The notes: generated from the letters alone by a model not told the origin. DNA of 64,000 nucleotides from Leucobacter sp. Ag1 (GCF_000980875.1 NZ_LAYO01000108.1:1-64000), one strand, 5' to 3'. Counted from the stretch's first letter, positions 50,946-58,772 are shown. Translations and numbers: made by a program.

Positions 50946-51887
50946 TCAGGCGTGGCGCACGGCGCTGCCCTCCTGGTCGCGGATCTCCTCCGTCTCGATC
51001 TGGAACGTCGAGTGCTGGACCGAGACCTTGAAGTGCTCGGCGACGCAGGACTTCACAGTGCTGAGCGTCTCGGCGGCGTGGCCGTCGGTGAAGCACTCGT
51101 CGTCGACCACGATGTGGGCGGTGAGGGTCGGCAGGCCGGTCGCCACGGTGGAGGCGTGCAGGTCGTGCACGTCGAGCACGTGGTCGAGTTTCAGGATGTG
51201 GGCGCGCACCTCGTCGAGGTCGAGCCCCTTCGGGGTGAACTCCATGAGCACGCCCGCGGTCTCGCGCATCAGGGTGAACGCGCGGGGCACGATCAGGGCG
51301 GCGATGAAGAGGCCGGCGAGCGCGTCGGCCTGCTGGAAGCCGGTCGTCGCGATGACGATCGCCGCGACGATCACGCCGAGTGATCCGAGCGCGTCGTTCA
51401 TCACCTCGAGGAACGCGGCGCGCATGTTGAAGTTCGCTCCGCGGCTCGACGAGAGGATCAGCAGCGCGACGATGTTGGCGGCGAGGCCGACGACGCCGAA
51501 GATGAGCAGCTCGCCCGCGGGCACCTCGGGCGGCGCGAAGAGGCGTCGCACGCCCTCGATCGCCGCGTACACGCCGACGGCCAGGAGCAGGGTGGCCTGG
51601 CCGAGCGCCGCGATGACCTCGATGCGGCGGAAGCCCCAGGTGCGCTTCGAGGACGCGGGGCGGAGCATGAGCGTGCCGGCGATGAGTGCGACGAGCAGGC
51701 CGGTCGCGTCGGTGAGGGCGTGCGCCGTGTCGGTGAGCAGCGCGAGGCTGCCGGTCACCCAGGAGCCGACCGCCTGCGCCACCACGATGATCGAGGTGAT
51801 CGCGAAGGCGATGGCGAGCCGTTTGCGGTGGTCGCCGGGGTGGCCGGCTTCGCCGACCGCGGGTCCGTGGTCGTGTCCTGCGCCCAT
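50946..51887 (-). CDS. cation diffusion facilitator (CDF) metal exporter
   Basis: A 313-aa protein with a His-rich N terminus (HDHG), six membrane helices and a C-terminal cytoplasmic CDF domain. The membrane metal site on helix 2 is His56-x3-Asp60 (HALTD), as in zinc CDFs. On helix 5 the usual His is replaced by Glu161 (E161-x3-D165 in LEVMNDALGS), which may shift metal preference. AAAGGA precedes the ATG, which shares one base with the ArsR stop (TGATG). The pair is a metal-sensor/exporter unit. Confidence 0.9.
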   Translation of the reverse strand: MGAGHDHGPAVGEAGHPGDHRKRLAIAFAITSIIVVAQAVGSWVTGSLALLTDTAHALTDATGLLVALIAGTLMLRPASSKRTWGFRRIEVIAALGQATLLLAVGVYAAIEGVRRLFAPPEVPAGELLIFGVVGLAANIVALLILSSSRGANFNMRAAFLEVMNDALGSLGVIVAAIVIATTGFQQADALAGLFIAALIVPRAFTLMRETAGVLMEFTPKGLDLDEVRAHILKLDHVLDVHDLHASTVATGLPTLTAHIVVDDECFTDGHAAETLSTVKSCVAEHFKVSVQHSTFQIETEEIRDQEGSAVRHA

Positions 51888-52279
51888 CAGTGGTCCTTTC
51901 GCTCGGCGGCCGGTGCCGCGGTTCGGGGGGTGCGGAGGTGCGAGCAGAGGATCGCCCGCGTGCCGGCCGCTTCGAGCAGTGCTTCGGCGGCGGCGATGAC
52001 GGTGCTCAGCCGCTCCGGGTGCGCGAGGGAGTACCAGGAGGCGCGCCCGTCGGGGCGGACCGCGACGAGACCGCACTCGAGCAGGAAGCTGAGGTGCTTG
52101 CTGACCGTCGACTGCGCGAAGCCCATGTGCTGCACCAGGTCGCGGACCCGGTGCTCGCCCGACGCGAGGTGCTGCAGCACCGCGAGGCGGGTGGGATCGG
52201 CGAGGCCCTGGAAGAGGTGCGCGTAGGCCGCGGTGGCCTGCGGATCCAGGATCACCGGCTCGGTCGCATTCATCGTCAT
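51887..52279 (-). CDS. ArsR/SmtB-family metal-responsive repressor
   Basis: A 130-aa winged-helix repressor. The DNA-recognition helix lies in FAQSTVSKHLSFLLE and the wing in RPDGRASWYSL. A Cys and His pair in the C-terminal helix (ILCSHLR) could contribute to metal sensing; no ELCVCD site is present. The start codon lies 6 bases after TAGCAT without a ribosome site, suggesting a leaderless mRNA. It is translationally linked to the CDF gene. The palindrome GCGATgctATCGC over the -10 box is the probable operator. Confidence 0.88.
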   Translation of the reverse strand: MTMNATEPVILDPQATAAYAHLFQGLADPTRLAVLQHLASGEHRVRDLVQHMGFAQSTVSKHLSFLLECGLVAVRPDGRASWYSLAHPERLSTVIAAAEALLEAAGTRAILCSHLRTPRTAAPAAERKDH

Positions 52280-52282
52280 ATG

Positions 52283-52295
52283 GCGATGCTATCGC
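52283..52295. promoter_or_regulatory. palindrome over the ArsR-CDF promoter
   Basis: GCGAT, three bases, ATCGC. It covers the -10 hexamer (ATGCTA in + orientation, 52286-52291), so a bound repressor would block RNA polymerase. It also lies upstream of the rightward DUF6153 gene. Confidence 0.45.
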
Positions 52296-52403
52296 TCAGC
52301 GACGATTTTGAAAAGGGTCGATTCTCCCGCCGATCTCAGGGTCGGATGTTAGCTTTGCTGGGTTTTCGATTCATCCGCAGCGATTCCGACCGGGAGGTGG
52401 AGC

Positions 52404-52901
52404 ATGGAGCAGGCACGCGCGACCGCGCGCTGGAGCGCGAAGGGCTCCGCCGCGCCCTGGATCGTGCTCGCGGTTGCGGCGATCGTGCTCGGCCTGCTCG
52501 GCATGCACGCCCTTCGCGACGTGGATCCCGCGCACGGTGCCGCGGCTTCCGCCGCCTCGACCGTCGCGGCCGGATCCACCGGGACCCGGGTCGTCGCCCA
52601 CGACACCGCGGCCGCGACGGCGGCCCCGACCGCCTCGAACCAGGGCCTGACCGGCCAGGAGCGCGTGCACGACACCCCGGCCGAGGGCCACGACACCGCG
52701 GCCCCGATCGGCGGCTGCCTCGACCTGGTCTCGGTCTGCGTGCTGGCGCTCCTCCTCACCTTCGCCGTCGTGATCCGCCGGAACCGCGGGCGCACGAGCA
52801 CCCTCTCGAAGCGGGCGTTCGTCGTGCTCCGCGTCCGCGCACCCGGGCGCCCCTTCATCGAGCCTCCGTCCCCCTTCACCCTCTCCGTCCTCCGTACCTG
52901 A
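52404..52901 (+). CDS. DUF6153-like two-helix membrane protein
   Basis: A 165-aa protein with an N-terminal helix (about residues 18-36), an external Ala/Thr/Gly-rich part with repeated HDT motifs (HDTAA, HDTPA, HDTAA), a second helix (about 103-124) with two Cys (GGCLDLVSVC) and a basic tail. The pattern fits DUF6153 proteins of actinomycetes, of unknown function. GGGAGG precedes the ATG. It is divergent from the ArsR gene and 132 bases ahead of a small membrane-protein gene. Confidence 0.65.
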   Translation: MEQARATARWSAKGSAAPWIVLAVAAIVLGLLGMHALRDVDPAHGAAASAASTVAAGSTGTRVVAHDTAAATAAPTASNQGLTGQERVHDTPAEGHDTAAPIGGCLDLVSVCVLALLLTFAVVIRRNRGRTSTLSKRAFVVLRVRAPGRPFIEPPSPFTLSVLRT

Positions 52902-52976
52902 TCGTCGGCGCGCGTCGCTGCTCCCGTCCCTGCCTCCGCATCGGACGTCGAGCCGACGCGCAGCAGCCCGCCCCGC

Positions 52977-53005
52977 GGCGTCCGTTCCGGCCGCACGCGG
53001 ACGCC
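52977..53005 (+). promoter_or_regulatory. hairpin in the DUF6153 to mini-protein gap
   Basis: GGCGTCCG and CGGACGCC form an 8-bp stem with a 13-base loop, ending 15 bases before the AGAGGAG of the 38-aa gene. It is either a terminator after DUF6153 or an mRNA-processing element. Confidence 0.4.
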
Positions 53006-53033
53006 CGACGACCGATACCCAGAGGAGTCCTCG

Positions 53034-53150
53034 ATGCACTCGACCAAGCATCCCTTCCGCAACCCCATCGTCTTCACCGTGCTCATCGTCCCGGCGGCGC
53101 TCGTCGTCGCCGGACTGAGCTACGTGCTCACGGCGGTGCTGTTCGCGTGA
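53034..53150 (+). CDS. 38-aa single-helix membrane mini-protein
   Basis: An ATG frame with AGAGGAG six to seven bases upstream, ending in a TGA that overlaps the GTG of the M23 gene (GTGA). The product has a polar start (MHSTKHPFRNP) and one hydrophobic helix to the C terminus. The coupling and strong ribosome site argue that it is translated. It may be a small partner of the peptidase; no family is recognised. Confidence 0.65.
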   Translation: MHSTKHPFRNPIVFTVLIVPAALVVAGLSYVLTAVLFA

Positions 53151-53974
53151 GCACCGAATCCCCGAACGCGCCCGAGGCGCATCCCCACGACGAGCTCTGC
53201 ACGCCGAATCCGATCCACCTGATGTCGGCCGACGGACCGCAGTCGGCGATCGAGGCGGCGGAGCCCGAGAGCGCCGCCCCCACCGCGGCCCGGCGGCTGC
53301 GCCGCGCGGTGACCGCGACCACCGCCGCGCTCGGCGCCTGCGTCATGGTCGCGGGTCTCGCCGCGCCGCTCCTCGCCCAGCCGCAGCAGGCCGGAGCCTC
53401 CGGCCCGGGTGCGGCGCTCGCCGCCGCGGCACCCGCGCAGCACCTGAACGGCACGGGCGGCACCGCGCTCGGCTCCGGCGAGCGGGCCTTCGACACCATC
53501 TCGCCCATCGAGACCGCGCCCGAGGCGAAGCCGGGATCCCCCGACCTCTCGGGGCTCTCAGACTCGAAGGTGCGCTACCCGTTCGACGCCCAGGTGCCCC
53601 TGACCGATCCGTTCGGCTACCGCACCGCCCCCGTCGCCCAGTTCCACGACGCGCAGGACTTCGCTGCGGCCGACGGCACGCCGATCCGCATCATCGCGAG
53701 CGGGATCGTGCTCGAGGCGGGGCAGACGATCGACGGCTGCGGTTTCGGGCTCAAGGTGCAGCACAAGATCGGCGGGCGCGACGTCACGAGCCGCTACTGC
53801 CACATGCAGAACGACTCGAGCAGCTTCACGGTCGGTCAGCAGGTGAAGATCGGCGATACCGCCGGCCGGGTGGGCGCGACTGGCATGGCCTTCGGCTCGC
53901 ACCTCCACCTCGCCATGCGGCAGGACGACAAGCCCATCGACCCCATGGTCTTCCTGACCAAGAACATCCGGTGA
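53147..53974 (+). CDS. M23-family (LytM-like) peptidase, membrane-anchored
   Basis: A 275-aa protein with a cytoplasmic lead of about 50 residues, one membrane helix (about 57-77), an external linker and an M23 domain (about 143-270). Zinc ligands are visible: His167-x3-Asp171 and His252-x-His254, with the second catalytic His at 219. Cys198 and Cys218 are placed to form a disulphide, fitting the DsbA-like gene next door. It would cleave peptidoglycan cross-links or act on wall proteins. The GTG start overlaps the mini-protein stop. Confidence 0.88.
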   Translation: MSTESPNAPEAHPHDELCTPNPIHLMSADGPQSAIEAAEPESAAPTAARRLRRAVTATTAALGACVMVAGLAAPLLAQPQQAGASGPGAALAAAAPAQHLNGTGGTALGSGERAFDTISPIETAPEAKPGSPDLSGLSDSKVRYPFDAQVPLTDPFGYRTAPVAQFHDAQDFAAADGTPIRIIASGIVLEAGQTIDGCGFGLKVQHKIGGRDVTSRYCHMQNDSSSFTVGQQVKIGDTAGRVGATGMAFGSHLHLAMRQDDKPIDPMVFLTKNIR

Positions 53975-54000
53975 CCGGCGGAACGGCAGAGGAGCAACGC

Positions 54001-54711
54001 ATGACCACCCCTTCCGATTCCACCCGGCCCAAACGGATCTCCACCTCGACGCGGGCGGCTCTGATCGTGATCCCCGCGGTGATCCTGCTCGCCGTCGTCG
54101 CGATCGCGGTATCGATCCTGGCGCGACCGGCGACCCCCGCCCCGAGCGCCGACGCGCCCGCTTCGGTGTCCGACGTCGTCGCGGCGGACTCGCACGTGCT
54201 CGACGACGGGGGTCCGGGCGCCCCCACCCTGGTCGAGTTCCTCGACTTCGAGTGCGAGGCGTGCGGCGCCTTCTACCCGTACGGAGAGGAGATCCGGAAG
54301 CAGTACGACGGCAAGCTCACCTACGTGATCCGCTACTTCCCGATGCCGGGGCACAGGAACTCGATGACCGCCGCGCTCGCGGTCGAGGCCGCGGCGCAGC
54401 AGGGCAAGTTCGAGCAGATGTACCGGCAGATGTTCGAGACCCAGGCGGAGTGGGGCGAGAAGCAGACCTCCGAGGCGCCGCGATTCCGCGAGTACGCGCA
54501 GCGCCTGGGCCTCGACCTCGCGGCCTACGACGCCGCGGTCGCGGACCCGAAGACCCGGGACCGGGTGCAGAAGGACTTCGACGCCGCGCGCCTGCTCGGG
54601 GCGACCGGAACGCCGACCTTCTTCCTGGACGGGCGCAAGCTCGAGCTCACGAGCGTCACCGACCTGACCGACGCGCTCGACCGGGCGCTCGCCGCGAAGG
54701 CCGGGGCCTGA
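54001..54711 (+). CDS. DsbA-like thiol-disulphide oxidoreductase
   Basis: A 236-aa protein with one N-terminal membrane helix (about residues 20-40) and an external thioredoxin-fold DsbA domain. The active site is Cys85-Glu-Ala-Cys88 (FECEACGAFYP) and the cis-Pro loop is GTPTFF. It probably oxidises exported proteins. GAGGAG precedes ATG 54001; a GTG at 53971 lies too close to the M23 stop. Its neighbours carry paired Cys (M23 Cys198/218 and DUF6153), which are likely clients. Confidence 0.9.
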   Translation: MTTPSDSTRPKRISTSTRAALIVIPAVILLAVVAIAVSILARPATPAPSADAPASVSDVVAADSHVLDDGGPGAPTLVEFLDFECEACGAFYPYGEEIRKQYDGKLTYVIRYFPMPGHRNSMTAALAVEAAAQQGKFEQMYRQMFETQAEWGEKQTSEAPRFREYAQRLGLDLAAYDAAVADPKTRDRVQKDFDAARLLGATGTPTFFLDGRKLELTSVTDLTDALDRALAAKAGA

Positions 54712-54777
54712 TCCCGCGTCCGACGCGGTCGAACCATCGCAACCACCGAATCACCGAACCACCGAAGGAGAACCATC

Positions 54778-55107
54778 ATGAAATGTCCCATCGACGCGAC
54801 CGACCTGGTGATGTCCGAGCGCTCCGGAGTCGAGATCGACTACTGCCCGCAGTGCCGGGGCATCTGGCTCGACCGCGGCGAGCTCGACAAGATCGTCGAC
54901 CGCGCCGCGACCGAGTACGGCCGCACCGCTCCCGCCGCCCCCGCGGCTCCGCAGGCGCCGGTCGACGACCGGGGTCGCTTCTCGGATCACGGACGCGACC
55001 GGGGCTACGACCGCGGTCACGATCGGGGTCACGACCGCGATTACGACCAGCGCTCGGGCAAGAAGCGCCGTCGCGAGGGATTCCTCGGCGAGCTCTTCGA
55101 CTTCTGA
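54778..55107 (+). CDS. small zinc-ribbon protein (zf-TFIIB type)
   Basis: A 109-aa protein beginning MKCPID, with a second pair in YCPQCRGIWLDRGELDKI: the CPxD...CPxCxGxWLDxGEL pattern of bacterial TFIIB-like zinc-ribbon proteins. A Pro/Ala linker, a DRGHDRGH-type repeat and the basic KKRRR run precede the hydrophobic LGELFDF end. AAGGAG stands before the ATG. Function of the family is unknown; it closes the M23/DsbA unit before a strong terminator. Confidence 0.85.
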   Translation: MKCPIDATDLVMSERSGVEIDYCPQCRGIWLDRGELDKIVDRAATEYGRTAPAAPAAPQAPVDDRGRFSDHGRDRGYDRGHDRGHDRDYDQRSGKKRRREGFLGELFDF

Positions 55108-55127
55108 TCGGCCGCGGCCTCCGCACG

Positions 55128-55177
55128 CGGCAGCGGGCCGGGATCCTCCTCAGCGGAAGGATCCCGGCTCGCTGCCG
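55128..55177. terminator. bidirectional terminator between the Zn-ribbon and TetR genes
   Basis: A 20-bp stem (CGGCAGCG, one G-T and one G-C pair, CCGGGATCCT and complements) with a 10-base loop lies between converging stops. Confidence 0.85.
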
Positions 55178-55195
55178 TTCGTACGGTGCGCCGGC

Positions 55196-55810
55196 TCAGG
55201 CGCGTGCGTCCTCGGGCAGCGCCGCCCCCAGCTCGCGCATCGCGGTGCGCGCCGATTGCCGGACGATCTTCTCGGTGATGGGCGCTTCGCCGGGGAGCGC
55301 GGCGCGCAGCAGCAGCGGGCCGTAGAGCAGGTCGATCACATACTCCGCGTCCTCCGGCGGCTCGATCTCGCCGCGGTCGACCGCGCGCTGCAGCATGCGG
55401 CGGCAGGACTCCCGCTGGGGGTGGATGAACTGGGAGGCGAACAGCTCGGCGACGACGTCGTCCTTCGCGCTGGCGTCGAGCAGCAGCGGGATCAGTTCGC
55501 GGCAGACGCCGTCGGTGTACATGTCCACCTGATCCTGCACGACGGACTCGATGTCGCCGAGGAGGGTGCCGGTGTCGGACGCGGGATCGAGCGCGTAGCG
55601 GTGCACGGCGACGTCGACCAGGAAGTGCCCGAGCGAGTTGTAGCGCCGGTAGAAGGCGTCACGGTTGGTCCCGGCTCTGGTGATCAGGTCTTTCATGGAG
55701 ATCGAGCGGATCTCCGAATCGATGGCGAGGCCCTCGAAAGCGCGCTTGAGCGCTTCGTCGATGCTCTTGTCGCGGGGCCGCCCGGAAGAGGTTCCTGCTG
55801 CTTTGCTCAT
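55196..55810 (-). CDS. TetR-family transcriptional regulator
   Basis: A 204-aa protein with an N-terminal helix-turn-helix (about residues 25-60; SMKDLITRAGTNRDAFYRRY) and an all-helical ligand domain similar to TetR_C_11-type regulators. ATG 55810 follows a TATCCT -10-like hexamer by eight bases with no ribosome site. A perfect 16-bp palindrome 32 bases upstream is the probable operator. It is divergent from the Pr6Pr membrane-protein gene, which may be its target; the ligand is unknown. Confidence 0.87.
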   Translation of the reverse strand: MSKAAGTSSGRPRDKSIDEALKRAFEGLAIDSEIRSISMKDLITRAGTNRDAFYRRYNSLGHFLVDVAVHRYALDPASDTGTLLGDIESVVQDQVDMYTDGVCRELIPLLLDASAKDDVVAELFASQFIHPQRESCRRMLQRAVDRGEIEPPEDAEYVIDLLYGPLLLRAALPGEAPITEKIVRQSARTAMRELGAALPEDARA

Positions 55811-55841
55811 TGTCCGCAAGGATAGAGCATCGACCTTCTTT

Positions 55842-55857
55842 CCTTACTGAGGTAAGG
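55842..55857. promoter_or_regulatory. TetR operator palindrome
   Basis: CCTTAC, TGAG, GTAAGG: perfect 6-bp arms around 4 bases, 32 bases upstream of the TetR start. Confidence 0.6.
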
Positions 55858-55921
55858 TAATTGTGGGTTGCGCACGCGCGCGACGACGAGCGCCCTCCCC
55901 CCTGCACGGGGCCCGTCGTTC

Positions 55922-55975
55922 CACTCTGTCGGCACCCGCGTCCGCGTCCGCGCGGAACGGGGTGCCGACAGAGTG
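55922..55975. terminator. 16-bp perfect inverted repeat upstream of the Pr6Pr gene
   Basis: CACTCTGTCGGCACCC (55922-55937) and its exact complement (55960-55975) bracket a GC-rich 22-base loop. It ends 11 bases before the -10 box TATGTT (55986-55991) of the rightward gene. It could insulate that promoter from the TetR side. Confidence 0.5.
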
Positions 55976-55997
55976 TCCCAGCCGCTATGTTCGTGTC

Positions 55998-56711
55998 ATG
56001 AACTCGCCCCGCGGCATGAGAGCCTGGTCCTTCGTTCGGCTCCTCGGGTCGGCGCTGATCCTCGCCGCGGTCGCGCATCAGCTGATCATCACGGTGACGA
56101 ACGCGCTCGAGGCGACGACGCCGCACGGATCGCACCTGCCGACCGTGCTCGCCAACTTCGCGAGCTTCTTCACGATCGAGTCGAACCTGAGCGCGGTGGT
56201 CGCGCTGCTGCTCGCCGGCCTCTGGGGGCTGCGCGCCGCGGAGGGCGAGCGGGAGCCCCGCGGGCTCGCGATCCTGCTGGCCTGCGCCTCGACCTACATG
56301 ATCACCACCGGCATCGTCTACAACACGCTGCTGCGGGGGATCGAACTGCCGCAGGGCGCGACCGTGACCTGGGCGAACGAGATGATGCACCTGATCGGGC
56401 CGCTGCTGCTGCTCGCCGACGTGCTCGTCGCACCCGGGCGCGGGCCGTTGCGGAAGCGCACGGTCGCCGTGATCGCGGCGTTCCCGGTGCTCTGGGCGGT
56501 GTACACGCTCGTACGCGGGCCGCTCATCACGAGCCCCGCGACGGGGCTGCACTATTGGTACCCCTACCCGTTCCTCAACCCGAACCAGCCCGGCGGCTAC
56601 CCGCTGGTCGCGGTGTACATCGCCGGGATCGCGGTCGTCGTGCTCGCGATCGGGTCCGGAGTGGTCTGGATCTCGCGGCGACGGAACCGGAGCCGGGCGA
56701 CGACGGACTAG
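55998..56711 (+). CDS. Pr6Pr-family membrane protein
   Basis: A 237-aa protein with six membrane helices. The NEMMHLIGPLLLLADVLV segment and the loop YWYPYPFLNPNQPGGY are the marks of the Pr6Pr family, of unknown function. TATGTT lies exactly 6 bases before the ATG and no ribosome site is present, so translation is probably leaderless. The stop shares CTAG with the convergent small gene (56708-56711). Confidence 0.82.
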   Translation: MNSPRGMRAWSFVRLLGSALILAAVAHQLIITVTNALEATTPHGSHLPTVLANFASFFTIESNLSAVVALLLAGLWGLRAAEGEREPRGLAILLACASTYMITTGIVYNTLLRGIELPQGATVTWANEMMHLIGPLLLLADVLVAPGRGPLRKRTVAVIAAFPVLWAVYTLVRGPLITSPATGLHYWYPYPFLNPNQPGGYPLVAVYIAGIAVVVLAIGSGVVWISRRRNRSRATTD

Positions 56712-56947
56712 CGCGCGAGCGCGGCGACGACGAACCAGCGCCCCGCCGTGCTGCGCGCTTCGAACTCGCGCAGCGCCCCCGAGGTCTCGGAGCGCGCGCG
56801 GAAGCGCCATCTCGGACCCGCGGTGTCGGCGAGCGGGGCCGGGGCGTCCACGACGCGCCAGCGTTCGCTCCGCCACACCATGCGGTCGGGCCGGCCGTCG
56901 GTGAGCCAGAGCGCGACCTGATCGTCCAGCAGTACGTCGACGCTCAT
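56708..56947 (-). CDS. 79-aa DUF6504-like protein under an SOS box
   Basis: A 79-aa soluble protein with a Trp-rich pattern (VALWLTDGRPDRMVWRSERWRVVD ... WRFRAR ... WFVVAAL in pieces), resembling the DUF6504 domain found near error-prone polymerase genes in actinomycetes. The ATG is 18 bases downstream of a perfect SOS box, so DNA-damage induction is expected. It lies downstream of the SRAP gene on the same strand. Confidence 0.65.
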   Translation of the reverse strand: MSVDVLLDDQVALWLTDGRPDRMVWRSERWRVVDAPAPLADTAGPRWRFRARSETSGALREFEARSTAGRWFVVAALAR

Positions 56948-56964
56948 CTCGCACCCCCGAATCG

Positions 56965-56982
56965 CTCGAACACATGTTCGAG
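56965..56982. promoter_or_regulatory. LexA binding site (SOS box)
   Basis: CTCGAACACATGTTCGAG contains TCGAAC-N4-GTTCGA, the actinobacterial/mycobacterial LexA box, with perfect 8-base arms around CA. It stands 18 bases before the start of the DUF6504-like gene. Confidence 0.8.
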
Positions 56983-57037
56983 TATCGAGGGGCCCCGGGG
57001 CGGCCGCAAGTCGGCGCTCGGCGATCCGCGAGATCGG

Positions 57038-57667
57038 TCAGGAGCGCCGAAGATCCTGCGAGATGCCGTCAGATGCGAGCACGGCCCGATCGATGAGCTC
57101 CCGGTCGCCGGCCCGCTCGGGATCGAGCCAGTCGTCGTGCATCTCGCTCGGGAGGATGAGCGGCATCCGGGGTTCCCCGTCACCGGAGTGCGCGTCGAGC
57201 GCCGACCCGACCGCGCGACGGGTCACGAGCGAGTAGCTCAGGATCTCCTCGCCGTTCGCGTCGTGCGACACAGCGGTGATCGCGGCGATACCGAACATCG
57301 AACCGCCCAGATCGAACCTCGCCCCCTTCTCCAGGTACCAGCTCGCGGGCACCAGTGCGCGATGCTGGAACGGGGTGCGCCAGGATCGCAGCAGCGCGTC
57401 GTCGCGGGAGTTGAACGCCGAGAATCTCGCCGGCGCATCGCCCTTCCAGAGCCACCACCAGGCGAGGTCGAGCCGCCGCCGCCCGTCGACCTCGCGGATC
57501 AGCGGATTCAGATTTCGGGCGTTCTTGCCGGTGATCCGCGCGGTGCCGTCGCGTTGCGCCGCCCATTCGGCGACGCGCTCCGCCGACTCCCGCTCGTCGA
57601 GCGGCGGGATCGGGGTGTCCGGCGGTTCGACGTAGGGTCCGCCGCCCAGTCCGTACTGCGCGCACAT
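57038..57667 (-). CDS. SOS response-associated peptidase (SRAP / HMCES-YedK family)
   Basis: A 209-aa SRAP protein. Cys2 directly after Met1 is the conserved nucleophile that crosslinks to abasic sites in single-stranded DNA. The other active-site positions are recognisable: Asn86 in FNSR, Glu113 in WYLEK and His160 before PRMPLIL. The start is fixed by Cys2. TACGAT lies exactly 6 bases before the ATG, so the mRNA is probably leaderless. The neighbouring SOS box lies beyond its 3' end and serves the next gene. Confidence 0.9.
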   Translation of the reverse strand: MCAQYGLGGGPYVEPPDTPIPPLDERESAERVAEWAAQRDGTARITGKNARNLNPLIREVDGRRRLDLAWWWLWKGDAPARFSAFNSRDDALLRSWRTPFQHRALVPASWYLEKGARFDLGGSMFGIAAITAVSHDANGEEILSYSLVTRRAVGSALDAHSGDGEPRMPLILPSEMHDDWLDPERAGDRELIDRAVLASDGISQDLRRS

Positions 57668-57715
57668 GCCGGAATCGTACGTCCGGCGGCGCGCTCGGGG
57701 AAGGGGCGGCCCGGA

Positions 57716-58696
57716 TCATCCGCCCATCGTCAGCACGAGCTTGCCGGTGGTGCGCCCGGTCTCGCCCGCGGCGTGCGCCGCGGCGGCCTCGCTCATCGGG
57801 AAGACGCCCGCGATCTCGGCGCGGAGCGCACCGCTCGCGGCGAGCTCCGCCACGGCGAGCATCCCCGCGTGGTCGGCCTCGACGAGGATCAGCTCCGCGC
57901 GGACGCCGAGCTCGGCCGCGCGGTCGAAGAGCCCCTCGGCGGGGCGGGGGAGCGTCGAGACCATGATCCCGCCGGGGCGGAGCGTGCGCAGCGAGCGCAG
58001 CTGGTAGTCGCCGCCGATGGTGTCGAGCACCACGTCGACGTCGCGCACGACCTCGGCGAAGTCCTCGGTGCGGTAGTCGATCACCTCGTCGGCGCCGAGG
58101 CCCCGAACGAACTCGTGCTTGGCCGCGCTCGCCGTACCGATCACCGTCGCGCCGCGCGCCTTCGCGATCTGGACCGCGAGGTGCCCCACTCCGCCGGCCG
58201 CCGCGTGCACGAGCACGCGCTGCCCCGCCCCGACGCCCGCGGTGTCGACCAGCGACTGCCAGGCGGTGAGCGCCGCGAGCGGCAGCGCGCCGGCCTGCAC
58301 GATGTCGATCCCCTCGGGGATGCGCACGAAGGCGCGCGTCGGCCCGACCACGAACTCGGCGTGGGATCCGACGCCGTGCGGATACGGCAGCATGCCGAAA
58401 ACCTCATCGCCCGGTGCGAAGAGCGTGACTCCGAGGCCGACCGCCTCCACGACCCCCGCGACGTCCCAGCCGAGGGTCAGCGGCAGGGAACCGGCCCATC
58501 CGGGGGCGGCACGGTGCTTCCAGTCGGTGGGGTTCACCCCGGCGGCGCGCACCCGGATCAGCACCTCGCCGATCCCGGGAGCGGGTCGCGGGACCTCCGC
58601 CAGGTGCAGCACCTCCGGGCTGCCGAACGACTCCTGTCGGACGGCGCGCATGGTCGGCGCTTCGGTCGTGCTCGGGATCTGCTCCGCGGTGCTCAT
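57716..58696 (-). CDS. NADP-dependent quinone-oxidoreductase-like MDR enzyme
   Basis: A 326-aa medium-chain dehydrogenase/reductase of the zeta-crystallin type: GroES-like N-terminal domain and Rossmann domain with HAAAGGVGHLAVQIAKA. No catalytic or structural zinc Cys set is present. Start ATG 58696 has GAGG and also a TACGCT hexamer seven bases upstream. It probably reduces quinones or enones with NADPH. It is separated from the amidohydrolase gene by a 17-bp inverted repeat. Confidence 0.88.
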   Translation of the reverse strand: MSTAEQIPSTTEAPTMRAVRQESFGSPEVLHLAEVPRPAPGIGEVLIRVRAAGVNPTDWKHRAAPGWAGSLPLTLGWDVAGVVEAVGLGVTLFAPGDEVFGMLPYPHGVGSHAEFVVGPTRAFVRIPEGIDIVQAGALPLAALTAWQSLVDTAGVGAGQRVLVHAAAGGVGHLAVQIAKARGATVIGTASAAKHEFVRGLGADEVIDYRTEDFAEVVRDVDVVLDTIGGDYQLRSLRTLRPGGIMVSTLPRPAEGLFDRAAELGVRAELILVEADHAGMLAVAELAASGALRAEIAGVFPMSEAAAAHAAGETGRTTGKLVLTMGG

Positions 58697-58712
58697 GATC
58701 CTCAGCGTAACC

Positions 58713-58762
58713 CCGGCCACTGCGTGCGCGCCGAGGCGATCCGGTGCGCACGCAGTGGCCGG
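58713..58762. terminator. terminator after the YtcJ-like amidohydrolase
   Basis: A perfect 17-bp inverted repeat (CCGGCCACTGCGTGCGC and complement) with a 16-base loop lies 11 bases beyond the amidohydrolase stop. Confidence 0.8.
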
Positions 58763-58772
58763 TCGGCCGCGG

